Counted from the stretch's first letter, positions 1 to 6,564 are shown. The stretch: 13,344 nucleotides of DNA from Candidatus Hydrothermarchaeota archaeon (GCA_015520145.1 WAQR01000233.1:1-13344), one strand, 5' to 3'. Made by a program: numbers and translations. Notes: generated by a model from the sequence alone, not told the origin.

Positions 1-422
1 ATTCATGGGTGGACATGGGGTCGTGGGATGCAAACTGGGTAAAAAACGCACAGTTCCCAGAATGTATCGATGAAAACGTCATAAAGATAGGTGATGCGGC
101 AAATCTCATAGAGATAGCTTTTGGTTTTGGAATGTCTAATGCCATAGAATCGGGAAAGGTCGCAGCTACAGCGATAAATAATAACGACATGGCAATATAC
201 TCTGGATATCTTGGAAGGAAAGAGAAAGAGATGCGGTGGTTTTTGAGGGCGAGGAATACATACAACCGCCTTGACGGGACGGGTTATAAAAAGTTTATGG
301 ATATAATAAACACGCCACAGTTAAGATTTGTTATAGGTTATGGGAATCACACACTTTTTAAAGTGATGTTAAGGTCGAGTGATATATGGCTTAAGGATTC
401 TAAAGACTCTACTAAACAGTGA
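1..422 (+). CDS. C-terminal part of a geranylgeranyl reductase-type flavoprotein (5' end outside window)
   Basis: The reading frame is open from the window edge (codons in phase with position 3) to a TGA at 420-422, so only about the last 140 residues are present. The segment reading IGDAANLIEIAFGFGMSNAI, followed by an ESGKVAA motif, matches the second FAD-contacting stretch of the geranylgeranyl reductase/FixC/lycopene cyclase group: GDAA, a G-x-G turn, then A-x-x-SG-x-x-AA. In archaea such enzymes saturate the geranylgeranyl chains of membrane lipids or reduce other isoprenoids, at the membrane surface. The downstream helical region (YSGYLGRKEKEMRWFLRARN) is the usual C-terminal extension. 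The N-terminal GxGxxG dinucleotide motif is not visible because it is upstream. The exact substrate cannot be told from this fragment, and a more distant member of the superfamily is possible. Confidence 0.62.
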   Translation, partial: SWVDMGSWDANWVKNAQFPECIDENVIKIGDAANLIEIAFGFGMSNAIESGKVAATAINNNDMAIYSGYLGRKEKEMRWFLRARNTYNRLDGTGYKKFMDIINTPQLRFVIGYGNHTLFKVMLRSSDIWLKDSKDSTKQ

Positions 423-445
423 CATATTGAAACAGTGACACATTG
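414..445. repeat. Two-copy 16-bp tandem duplication over the stop codon of the first gene
   Basis: AAACAGTGACATATTG (414-429) is followed directly by AAACAGTGACACATTG (430-445), with 15 of 16 positions identical. The first copy carries the TGA stop of the flavoprotein gene and the second repeats it just downstream. It looks like a slippage duplication. No function is evident. Confidence 0.85.
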
Positions 446-452
446 ACGAAGG

Positions 453-464
453 TTAAATATATAA
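453..464 (+). promoter_or_regulatory. Probable TATA box for the aIF1A-rio1-KH operon
   Basis: TTAAATATATAA is the most TATA-like sequence in the 149-bp gap before aIF1A. Transcription starting about 25 bp downstream would give a leader of roughly 85 nt, long for an archaeal mRNA, which would contain the hairpin at 523-542 and two SD-like sequences. Confidence 0.5.
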
Positions 465-522
465 ATCTATAAGTGTTAAATCATGTGTTGAACTTAAATG
501 GTGATATCTCATCCAGAATTGG

Positions 523-542
523 CCTGTAATCAGAGATTCAGG
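523..542 (+). promoter_or_regulatory. Hairpin in the aIF1A leader
   Basis: CCTG-T-AATC (523-531) can pair with GATTCAGG (535-542) around an AGA loop, giving eight base pairs with one bulged T. It ends six bases before the AAGGAGG sequence at 548-554, so it could affect ribosome access. It is not T-rich and does not resemble a terminator. Confidence 0.4.
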
Positions 543-571
543 TTAATAAGGAGGAACGAAAAGGTGATTTA

Positions 572-856
572 TTGGAAGATGAAGGACAGTTAAGAAGACT
601 CAGGATGCCAAAAGAAGGGGAAGTATTTGGTATAGTTGAACAGATGCTGGGTGCCAGCAAAATGAGAGTCCGCTGTAAAGACGATAAAGTAAGGATATGC
701 AGGATCCCTGGGAAGATTAAGAGAAGGATATGGATAAAAGAGGGGGATGTCGTAATAATCCGGCCCTGGATGGTTCAGGCAGATGAGAAGGGAGACATCG
801 TCTGGCGATATACGAAACCCCAGGTAGATAGACTGATGAATCAGGGCATTATATGA
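572..856 (+). CDS. eif1A: Translation initiation factor aIF1A
   Basis: aIF1A is the archaeal counterpart of eukaryotic eIF1A and bacterial IF1. It binds the small-subunit A site and helps select the start codon. The 94-residue product has the family core: a basic N-terminal tail (RRLRMPKEGE), then the OB-fold running from about residue 18 (FGIVEQMLGASKMRVRC) through CRIPGKIKRRIWIKEGDVV to PW, and a short acidic/basic tail. The start is TTG at 572. Between the in-frame stop at 527 and the ATG at 605, which would cut off the conserved RLRMP lead-in, it is the only usual start codon. GGTGAT at 563-568 lies three bases before it and matches the 16S 3' end. It is the first gene of an operon with rio1 and the KH protein, a known archaeal arrangement. 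Confidence 0.95.
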   Translation: MEDEGQLRRLRMPKEGEVFGIVEQMLGASKMRVRCKDDKVRICRIPGKIKRRIWIKEGDVVIIRPWMVQADEKGDIVWRYTKPQVDRLMNQGII

Positions 857-894
857 ATGAGACCTATGAGAATAAGACCTATGAGACCCTATGA
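853..894 (+). other. Possible 13-codon mini-ORF bridging aIF1A and rio1
   Basis: ATG at 853 overlaps the aIF1A stop as ATGA, and its TGA at 892-894 overlaps the rio1 ATG at 891, again as ATGA. The peptide would be MNETYENKTYETL. The DNA is a small repeat: GACCTATGAG at 861-870 and 876-885, and GACCCTATGA at 885-894. No separate SD is visible, so any translation would rely on reinitiation from aIF1A. It may be only a spacer, but the double overlap is notable. Confidence 0.3.
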
Positions 895-1604
895 CATGGA
901 CAAAAATTGAAGATAAAATCACCAACACGGTTTTTGATAAAAGTACGCTGATGACACTCTATGCCCTTGTGCGCAAAGGGGTGGTAGACCTGTTATACGG
1001 CGTGATAAAGACAGGCAAGGAATCCAACGTCTATCTCGGGAAAGATAAAAATGGAGACAATATTGCTGTCAAGATACACAGGATAGGGACGGGCGACTAC
1101 AGATCAATGCTGGACTATATAGAGGGAGATTTGAGGTTTAAAGGTATAAAAAAGAGTAAGAGGAGCATAATATATATCTGGGTGAAAAAGGAGTTCAAGA
1201 ACCTGAAAAGGGCGAGAGATTGCGGCGTAACGGTGCCAAGCCCGATAGCATTCAAAAACAATGTCCTTGTAATGGAGTTTATCGGTAAAGATGATATCCC
1301 CTCGCCCATATTAAAGGACGCCAGGTTAGATGACCCGGAAAAGGTTTTTGAGACTATTCGGTCATATATGAAAAAACTTTATAAATACGGAAATCTTGTA
1401 CATGCAGATCTAAGCGAATATAATATATTGATGAAAGATGATATGCCTGTACTAATCGATATTTCACAGGGGGTAATAAGAGAGCATCCAAGGTCAGAAG
1501 AATTCCTAAAAAGGGACGTCTCAAATATATGCAGGTTCTTTTCAAAGTTTTTTGAGGTGGATGAAAAAGAAGTATTTGAATCTATAAAAGATGCAGGTGA
1601 TTGA
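891..1604 (+). CDS. rio1: RIO1-family atypical protein serine kinase/ATPase
   Basis: RIO kinases act in late maturation of the small ribosomal subunit. The 237-residue protein has the RIO1 elements in order: N-terminal helices, the flexible nucleotide loop TGKESNVY (41-48), the ATP-binding lysine K61 in IAVKI, the hinge VMEF (127-130), the catalytic loop LVHADLSEYNIL with H171, D173 and N178, and the metal-loop aspartate D190 in LIDISQGV. The KTGKES and IDISQ sequences favour RIO1 over RIO2, and there is no RIO2-type winged-helix domain. It follows aIF1A by 34 bases and is followed two bases later by the KH protein. The start at 891 has no good SD, and translation may be coupled through the small ORF at 853-894. 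Confidence 0.95.
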   Translation: MTWTKIEDKITNTVFDKSTLMTLYALVRKGVVDLLYGVIKTGKESNVYLGKDKNGDNIAVKIHRIGTGDYRSMLDYIEGDLRFKGIKKSKRSIIYIWVKKEFKNLKRARDCGVTVPSPIAFKNNVLVMEFIGKDDIPSPILKDARLDDPEKVFETIRSYMKKLYKYGNLVHADLSEYNILMKDDMPVLIDISQGVIREHPRSEEFLKRDVSNICRFFSKFFEVDEKEVFESIKDAGD

Positions 1605-1606
1605 AA

Positions 1607-2170
1607 ATGGAGTACCTACGGATTCCTCTAAAACGGATAGGGGTATTTATTGGAAAAGATGGTGAGACAAAAAGAGATATTGAAAAGAGGCTTAATGTAA
1701 AAATCCAGGTCGATGCAAAGGAGGGTATAATAACGGTTGAAAACCGGGGCGATGACGTACTGGCAGAATGGAAGTGCAGAGATATTGCAATAGCGATTGG
1801 CGGGGGACTTAGCCCACAGCGTGCGATGAAACTGTGCAGCGACGATTATATCCTTGAGAGAATTGATCTTATGGAATTTGTCGGTAAGTCAAAAAAGGCC
1901 ATGTTAAGGCAAAAGGCAAGGATTATAGGCAGGGAGGGGAGGACCAGACGCTATATTGAGGAACTGAGCGGTGCATCCGTTGCAGTAGTTGGGAAGAACG
2001 TGACCATACTGGGGACGCCGGAGGAGGTCTCGATTGCAAAGGAATCAATCTGCATGCTTGCAGAGGGCATCCCCCACGGGGTCGTATATAAGGTACTTCA
2101 AAAGAAGGCACGAGAACTCAAATTGAGACGGTTCTCGCTGTGGAAGGGAGAGGACCTTATACGGGAATGA
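1607..2170 (+). CDS. Two-KH-domain RNA-binding protein, Dim2/Pno1-like
   Basis: The 187-residue protein carries two KH domains: the first with GKDG at residues 16-19 and the second with GREG at 108-111 (ARIIGREGRTRRYIEELSG). This layout and the tail after KH2 match archaeal homologues of eukaryotic Dim2/Pno1, a factor that sits at the 3' end of small-subunit rRNA during maturation. Co-transcription with RIO1 and aIF1A, which also act on the small subunit, supports that role. ATG 1607 is chosen over the TTG at 1601 because GGTGAT at 1596-1601 lies five bases ahead of it and would overlap the TTG. The gene starts two bases after the rio1 stop. The RNA target in archaea is inferred from eukaryotes. 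Confidence 0.9.
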   Translation: MEYLRIPLKRIGVFIGKDGETKRDIEKRLNVKIQVDAKEGIITVENRGDDVLAEWKCRDIAIAIGGGLSPQRAMKLCSDDYILERIDLMEFVGKSKKAMLRQKARIIGREGRTRRYIEELSGASVAVVGKNVTILGTPEEVSIAKESICMLAEGIPHGVVYKVLQKKARELKLRRFSLWKGEDLIRE

Positions 2171-2243
2171 AATTAATTTTCAAAACCAGATGATTTTACA
2201 GCTAATCTTGACATGGATAAATTTGTGTTATATGGTGATTAAT

Positions 2244-2489
2244 ATGCCAAATGCCATAGAAATTAAAAAAGTGGATAAACAGGGGCGATTTGTAATCCCG
2301 TCAGACTGGAGGAAACGGGAGATGAAAGACACAGACGAGGTTTTCCTCCTCAAAAAGAAAGGATTTTTGAAAATCATACCAAAAAAGAAGGTTTCCCTCA
2401 CAAAATTCTTCGATAAAGCGGATCTTAGCATTGATTCCATTAGTAATTGGGCAGAGTTCGAAAAAAAGTTCTACGAGGAATCCCATTGA
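2244..2489 (+). CDS. vapB: AbrB/SpoVT-fold antitoxin (VapB-type)
   Basis: The 81-residue protein starts with a swapped-hairpin DNA-binding fold: IEIKKVDKQGRFVIPSDWRK, then a DEVFLLKKKGFLKIIPK strand pair, like MazE/AbrB/VapB antitoxins. The lysine-poor C-terminal part (residues 51-81) is the usual flexible toxin-neutralising tail. ATG 2244 is preferred because GGTGAT at 2234-2239 sits four bases before it; the in-frame ATGs at 2190 and 2232 lack an SD. Its stop overlaps the TTG start of the PIN toxin gene, typical of a co-translated antitoxin-toxin pair. Such antitoxins usually repress their own operon. The imperfect palindrome TGAAATTAATTTTCA at 2168-2182 is a possible but weak operator. Confidence 0.85.
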   Translation: MPNAIEIKKVDKQGRFVIPSDWRKREMKDTDEVFLLKKKGFLKIIPKKKVSLTKFFDKADLSIDSISNWAEFEKKFYEESH

Positions 2490-2905
2490 AGTTCCTGGAC
2501 GCCAATGTGTTCATTTATGCATATTACAAACCCAAGGTTCAGCTAGATTTAGAACAGAAAAAGATGAAAGATAGCTCAAAAAAAATAATAGAAGACATCA
2601 ATAATGGACATACAAAAGTATTGACCTCTGTAGTTCATCTTTCAGAGATTTCTAATATATTGAAGAGATCCCTCCCTGTAGAAGAGCTCGTATCTCTAAT
2701 TGAAACCCTCTACAGCCTGGATAACGTTACCATCTTAGACGTAACTGCTAATGATTATCTCATAGCAGTTGAAATAGGAGAAGAATTGAATTTGGACTCA
2801 AATGATGCCCTCGCAGTACATCTGATGCAGGAAAATGCGATATCCAAGATATATTCGTTTGATGAAGACTTCGATAAGATAGAATGGATAACTAGACTTC
2901 CGTAA
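2486..2905 (+). CDS. vapC: PIN-domain ribonuclease toxin (VapC-type)
   Basis: VapC toxins are metal-dependent RNases that typically cut tRNA or rRNA when freed from VapB. The 139-residue product has the expected acidic residues: D5 in KFLDANVFIY, E54 in LSEI, D107 in SNDALA, and the D126/D128 pair in SFDEDFD. The conserved N-terminal strand begins at TTG 2486, and GAGG at 2475-2478 lies seven bases upstream. The longer upstream frame (from 2447) overlaps vapB and lacks family similarity, so it is not used. Start and antitoxin stop share bases (TTGA). By eye the pair is more A-rich than its neighbours and sits between unrelated housekeeping genes, consistent with a mobile module acquired by transfer. 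Confidence 0.9.
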   Translation: MKFLDANVFIYAYYKPKVQLDLEQKKMKDSSKKIIEDINNGHTKVLTSVVHLSEISNILKRSLPVEELVSLIETLYSLDNVTILDVTANDYLIAVEIGEELNLDSNDALAVHLMQENAISKIYSFDEDFDKIEWITRLP

Positions 2906-3012
2906 TTAAACTGTAATTTTATCAAGAGAATATGTTGAGGTCGCTTCTATGACACTTATGATGCATTACAAAAGAAGGCAGATGCCTGACAGACATGGGA
3001 CAATACCCGCAC

Positions 3013-3048
3013 CATGTCCATCGTATCCGTCATGTCCGTCATATCCAG
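3013..3048. repeat. Degenerate 9-bp tandem repeat, four units, before the isomerase gene
   Basis: The units are CATGTCCAT, CGTATCCGT, CATGTCCGT and CATATCCAG, consensus CATRTCCGT. In the frame of the downstream gene they would encode alternating H/R/Q and V/I, but no SD supports translation from ATG 2995. The 164-bp gap 2906-3069 holds nothing else I recognise. Confidence 0.7.
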
Positions 3049-3069
3049 GTCCAGGTGGCTGTAGAGGGG

Positions 3070-3828
3070 GTGGGGAAGTTTAAGATAGGTGCATCGTCTC
3101 TCGGGTTCTTGAATTATTCGCCAGAAGAAACGTTGGAACTACTTGCTGGCCTCGGATTCGATGTCTGGGAGATTGTATTTGAGGGCAGGCATACTGACCC
3201 TGACATAGGGGATATCCTGCCGTCCTATGATATCGAGATAACCGCCCATGCACCTTTTTCTGATTTGAATATCGCAAGTCTAAACGAGAGGATAAGGAAA
3301 GAAAGCGTTTCCCAGATATGTGATGCAATAAGGACGACTGACCGCCTCTGCGGGCATATTGTCACAATACATTCAGGGAGGCTCTCGCCACTTGGCCTGT
3401 CTTTTGAAGAACAGGCAAAGGAGACGAATATCAAAAGTATAAAGGAGATACTGGGATTCTCAAAAGATTTCGACATCCGCGTGTGTGTCGAAAATACGCC
3501 GAATTTTTTCGGGATGCTTTTAAATATGCCGGGCGATGTACAGGAACTCCAGGACGCCTTCGGCAGGGAGCTCGGCTTTACCTTTGACATCGCCCATGCG
3601 AATACCTGGAAGAGCATAGAAGGGTTTCTGGACATGGTAATCGACAATCTCCATATCCATGATAATGATGGAACAGACGATATTCATATGGGTATCGGAA
3701 ATGGGAACATAGACTTTAGAAAGGTCTTCTCCAGGCTTAAAGATTATAATGGTCCTGCAATAATTGAGGTCAAAGATGAAAAAGGGATAATCAGGAGTAA
3801 GAAGAGACTGGAGAGGTTTTTGATATAG
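3070..3828 (+). CDS. Sugar phosphate isomerase/endonuclease IV-like TIM-barrel protein
   Basis: The product belongs to the xylose isomerase-like/AP endonuclease 2 TIM-barrel superfamily. About 252 residues cover the barrel with its metal-binding residues: H60 (TAHAPF), H101 (TIHSG), E141 (VENTP), D173 and H176 (TFDIAHAN), H197 (HIHDN), D204 and H206 (DDIHM), and E233 (IIEV). Such proteins either isomerise sugars or cleave DNA at abasic sites, and sequence alone does not decide which. The DIHMGIGNGNIDF segment is common in the uncharacterised archaeal members. The start is uncertain. GTG 3070 directly follows a G-rich stretch and gives the typical GKFKIGAS beginning; GTG 3055 and ATG 2995 are alternatives, but the extra residues would be repeat-encoded. 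The gene stands alone between vapC and convergent apgM. Confidence 0.82.
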   Translation: MGKFKIGASSLGFLNYSPEETLELLAGLGFDVWEIVFEGRHTDPDIGDILPSYDIEITAHAPFSDLNIASLNERIRKESVSQICDAIRTTDRLCGHIVTIHSGRLSPLGLSFEEQAKETNIKSIKEILGFSKDFDIRVCVENTPNFFGMLLNMPGDVQELQDAFGRELGFTFDIAHANTWKSIEGFLDMVIDNLHIHDNDGTDDIHMGIGNGNIDFRKVFSRLKDYNGPAIIEVKDEKGIIRSKKRLERFLI

Positions 3829-3843
3829 CATGTCATCTGTGTA

Positions 3844-3885
3844 TATCATGCGGTATCATGCTGTAATCATGCCGTAATCATGCTG
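3844..3885. repeat. Short tandem repeat in the convergent spacer before apgM's end
   Basis: TATCATGCGG (3844-3853), TATCATGCTG (3854-3863), TAATCATGCCG (3864-3874) and TAATCATGCTG (3875-3885) form four near-identical 10-11-bp units. They fill most of the 76-bp space between the convergent isomerase and apgM genes. No T-run or strong hairpin marks a terminator there. Confidence 0.8.
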
Positions 3886-3904
3886 TCACGCCTCTGACGC
3901 ATGT

Positions 3905-5107
3905 TCACGCCCCGTACTTTTCAGCCCTGTTCATTAAATTCATTAAAATCGGCATCAGATCAGTACCTTTTATCCTGTTGATTCCGCCTCTGCTGCACGC
4001 CCTTTCATTGAACTCGGTTATGTCGTCAGTCCGTACTTCCGGACCGCAGATGACAAGAGGTACAGGGTCTCCAGAGTGGTCTCCAAGGTTTGATGGTGTC
4101 GTATGGTCGCTTAATAAGGCGACATAATTCTCTTTAGAAAACTCAATAAGTGGTGAAACAGCGGCATCGATCTTTTCTATTATCTCCACCTTCTCACCGG
4201 GGTTGTGGTCATGTGCCGCCTCGTCCGCCTCCTTTATATTCACCAGTATAAAATCGTAATCGTCCATGTACCTGACAACATTTTTAATCCGCAGGTCGTA
4301 CTCCGGCACTGGCTCAAGGATATCCATGCACAGAAGTTTTGCAATACCTTTGACTATCCCAGTCGTTGCCATGCACCCTGATTTCAGTTTATATTTCTCT
4401 TCAAACGACGTCAGCCTGGGATATTCACCCACACCCCTTAAAAGGAGCATATTGGCAGGCGGTTTCCCGCTGGCAGCCCGTTTCTTGTTTATCGGGTGCT
4501 CGTTTAGAACCTCATGGCTTCTTTTCGAAAATTCGTTTAAAATGCGTGCTGTCTTTTTAGACTTCTGACTGCCGTCAAGGGGTGTAATCGGCATAACCTT
4601 CCTGCCCTCGGTGTGGGGGTCTGATTCTGAAACACCACATCCAAGTCCAGAGCCGCGCAGTACAAGTGCAGCCCTGTGTGCAGTTGATTCCTTGAAAACA
4701 AAGTCCGCACCATCGAGCGATATCTCATTTACCGCCTTTGCCAGCTCTTCTGTACCCTCATTTATCCTCCCAGCCCGTCTATCCCTGACGATAAGATTGT
4801 CGTCAACCGTTGCAAAATTGCATCTGATGGCGATATCGCCCTCCAGGATATCGAGCCCGATACCTGCTGCTTCAAGTGGTCCGCGTCCTGTGTAGGATTC
4901 CTTTGGGTCGTAACCAAGGATAGCGAGATGAGACGTATCAGTACCTGCCCGTATCCCTGGAGCAATCGGGTCGAGGATTCCGGTCTCCCCCTTCCTGGCA
5001 AGGGTGTCCATGTTCCCGGTTTTCGCTATTTCAAGGGGTGTTTTTTTACCCAGTTCTGCATGGGGCCTGTCTGCCATGCCGTCGCATATTATTATAATCG
5101 CTTTCAA
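3905..5107 (-). CDS. apgM: Archaeal cofactor-independent phosphoglycerate mutase
   Basis: The enzyme interconverts 3- and 2-phosphoglycerate in glycolysis and gluconeogenesis in the cytosol. The 400-residue length is normal for the archaeal aPGAM family, part of the alkaline phosphatase superfamily. Visible landmarks are the N-terminal metal-binding strand IIIICDGMAD (D9), the catalytic serine S59 in GTDTSHLAILGYDP, GRGPLEAAG (75-83), and C-terminal metal ligands in the stretches KEADEAAHDHN (292-302) and SDHTTPSNLGDHSGDPVP (333-350; D334, H335, H344). Translation appears to start at TTG 5107 with no strong SD. It lies 74 bases downstream of the DUF92 gene, and that gap has its own TATA-like stretch, so it may be transcribed both with the upstream genes and alone. 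Confidence 0.95.
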   Translation of the reverse strand: MKAIIIICDGMADRPHAELGKKTPLEIAKTGNMDTLARKGETGILDPIAPGIRAGTDTSHLAILGYDPKESYTGRGPLEAAGIGLDILEGDIAIRCNFATVDDNLIVRDRRAGRINEGTEELAKAVNEISLDGADFVFKESTAHRAALVLRGSGLGCGVSESDPHTEGRKVMPITPLDGSQKSKKTARILNEFSKRSHEVLNEHPINKKRAASGKPPANMLLLRGVGEYPRLTSFEEKYKLKSGCMATTGIVKGIAKLLCMDILEPVPEYDLRIKNVVRYMDDYDFILVNIKEADEAAHDHNPGEKVEIIEKIDAAVSPLIEFSKENYVALLSDHTTPSNLGDHSGDPVPLVICGPEVRTDDITEFNERACSRGGINRIKGTDLMPILMNLMNRAEKYGA

Positions 5108-5127
5108 TTGAATCAGCCCGGACCTGA

Positions 5128-5157
5128 AATATATGGAATATATGGCTATTATATTAT
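5128..5157 (-). promoter_or_regulatory. Candidate apgM promoter with a 9-bp tandem duplication
   Basis: On the plus strand AATATATGG occurs twice in direct tandem (5128-5136 and 5137-5145), followed by an AT-only run at 5147-5157. Read on the minus strand, the TATAATATAAT sequence lies about 40-50 bp upstream of the apgM start, a suitable place for a TATA box. Confidence 0.45.
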
Positions 5158-5181
5158 ACTCGCCTTCCTGAAACCTGCAAA

Positions 5182-5910
5182 TTAAATAAGAGCCATTGCT
5201 ACAATCAGCCCAACTATACTTCCAATTACTGTCGATAAAAAGTTTACTGTTGCATTCGAGATGAGCTTCTTCCTCTCAAATGTGGCGCCCAGAAGGCTAT
5301 CAAAATGAAATCCCGCTGCCCCACCAATAACTGCTGTGAGTATGACGAGATTAAAATCGTTTAGGATCCCGAGAACATATGCAGATAGTCCGATTATAAT
5401 AGTGCCGAGAAACCCTGCACATTCGCCCAGTGGGGATACCCCTCCATCTGCCCCTCTCTCAACCCTTTTAAGTGACGTTATCATGATAGGGTTACCTCTA
5501 CTTAGAACCCCTATCTCTGATGAAAGTGTATCACCTGTGATACTTGCAACTGCCGCGATGTAACCCGCCTTTAGCAGGTCGCTGAAAAACGGGTCGTCAT
5601 TAAAAAACCATAAAACCGCGAATGCTGTCGGCACAATCCCGTTTGCAATGACATTGACATAATTCCGTTTTCCATGCCTGCCCTCAGCCACGTGGATACG
5701 CTTTTTGTAAGAGTACCTGTATTTTGTTGCTGAAACTCCTAAAACTAAAAAGATTGTCAGCAATATGAGTCTTTGAGTATCTGCAAAGATGCTTATAGTT
5801 ATACCCATCAGTACCGCAGCAACTGTTCCCCCTGCGTCCAGTATCTGTTTTTTATAAATAACTATCCCGAACACAATAAGGCTCAGTATCACAATAAGAG
5901 ATATGCCCAT
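5182..5910 (-). CDS. DUF92-family integral membrane protein (TIGR00297 type)
   Basis: This 242-residue, largely hydrophobic protein has about six to seven predicted membrane segments by eye (about 3-19, 27-43, 46-62, 86-102, 113-125, 165-182, 186-200, 220-242). Family signatures are present: GRHGKRN (77-83), ASITGDTLSSEIG (122-134) with acidic D127 and E132, GADGGVSPLGE (153-163), and FDSLLGATFE (203-212). Plant and cyanobacterial members include VTE6, which phosphorylates phytyl phosphate. A polyprenyl-phosphate kinase role in an archaeon is therefore possible, but that is inference. It lies 28 bases after rps3ae and 74 before apgM on the same strand. No clear SD precedes ATG 5910. Confidence 0.85.
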   Translation of the reverse strand: MGISLIVILSLIVFGIVIYKKQILDAGGTVAAVLMGITISIFADTQRLILLTIFLVLGVSATKYRYSYKKRIHVAEGRHGKRNYVNVIANGIVPTAFAVLWFFNDDPFFSDLLKAGYIAAVASITGDTLSSEIGVLSRGNPIMITSLKRVERGADGGVSPLGECAGFLGTIIIGLSAYVLGILNDFNLVILTAVIGGAAGFHFDSLLGATFERKKLISNATVNFLSTVIGSIVGLIVAMALI

Positions 5911-5938
5911 TTCATAACACGACCATTTATAACAGCCA

Positions 5939-6541
5939 TTACCCGGCTGTTTCTGGTGCTTGTTTTAGTACTTTTATCTTCCTCACTTCAACCCTCTTTA
6001 AAGGATAGATCTTTCCAGCAGACTTATACATCTTTGTAGATATCCTGCCTGAGACGACTTCGTAGACGAAGTTGTCCAGAGACATTGAACTTGCTGCATT
6101 TTTTACAATTTCTGTCATCAATTTCCTAAGCAGCTTTTCCTGTGCGGTCTGTGCCCTCCCAATTGCCAGGGCAATTGTCTTGATTCTTAATGTTGTACCA
6201 TCTTTTGTTGTTGCATCTATAATGCTCTCTACTCTTGTCGTCTTTCTCCTGATCTGGCTTCTCATATAGTCTCTGGAAAGGGAATGCCCCACGAATCTTG
6301 TATATGCATTCTCCCCTTTCACATCATATATTTTAAAACACAGTTTTATATGCTGTTTTGAAAAGTCTTTTGATATCTCTTTCATATTTGTTACTATTGT
6401 CCTTCCTATAATATTCGAAGGGTCAGAAGCGAAAGTTTCAGCTATCTTGATCTCGTTGAACATCCTGGGTGCCAGGATATTGTAAAACTTTTTTGTTTTC
6501 CAGGTGTCTACATGTTTCCTTTTCCTTGTAGCACGTGCCAT
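5939..6541 (-). CDS. rps3ae: Small-subunit ribosomal protein S3Ae (eS1)
   Basis: S3Ae (eS1) is an archaeal/eukaryotic small-subunit protein near the mRNA exit site, absent from bacteria. The 200-residue sequence begins MARATRKRKHVDTWKTKKF and includes family stretches: the ILAPRMFNE segment, IGRTIV (about 46), KLCFKIYDVKG, TRFVGHSLSRDYMRSQIRR, and the C-terminal GRISTKMYKSAGKIYPLKRVEVRK. ATG 6541 is chosen over the adjacent ATG 6544 because GGAGG (6552-6548) lies six bases before it rather than three. The gene follows serS after a 117-bp gap with its own promoter-like sequence and precedes the DUF92 gene by 28 bp. The protein is strong evidence that the window is archaeal. Confidence 0.97.
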   Translation of the reverse strand: MARATRKRKHVDTWKTKKFYNILAPRMFNEIKIAETFASDPSNIIGRTIVTNMKEISKDFSKQHIKLCFKIYDVKGENAYTRFVGHSLSRDYMRSQIRRKTTRVESIIDATTKDGTTLRIKTIALAIGRAQTAQEKLLRKLMTEIVKNAASSMSLDNFVYEVVSGRISTKMYKSAGKIYPLKRVEVRKIKVLKQAPETAG

Positions 6542-6564
6542 CATATTCCTCCATATCTAGTTAA

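Noticed and set aside
590..928. 112-residue minus-strand open frame across aIF1A
   Set aside because: It lies opposite a strongly conserved gene, has no SD and no recognisable domain.
2447..2485. Longer VapC start at 2447
   Set aside because: The extra residues lie wholly within vapB and precede the conserved PIN opening strand; TTG 2486 has an SD and the family N-terminus.
2964..2980. Match of CAAAAGAAGGCA near 2969 to the end of the Dim2-like gene, suggesting a duplicated gene end around vapBC
   Set aside because: A 12-base match is expected by chance in a window this long and does not extend.
3225..3647. 140-residue minus-strand open frame within the isomerase gene
   Set aside because: It overlaps the conserved TIM-barrel coding frame and its sequence is low-complexity Ser/Ile/Phe typical of a shadow frame.
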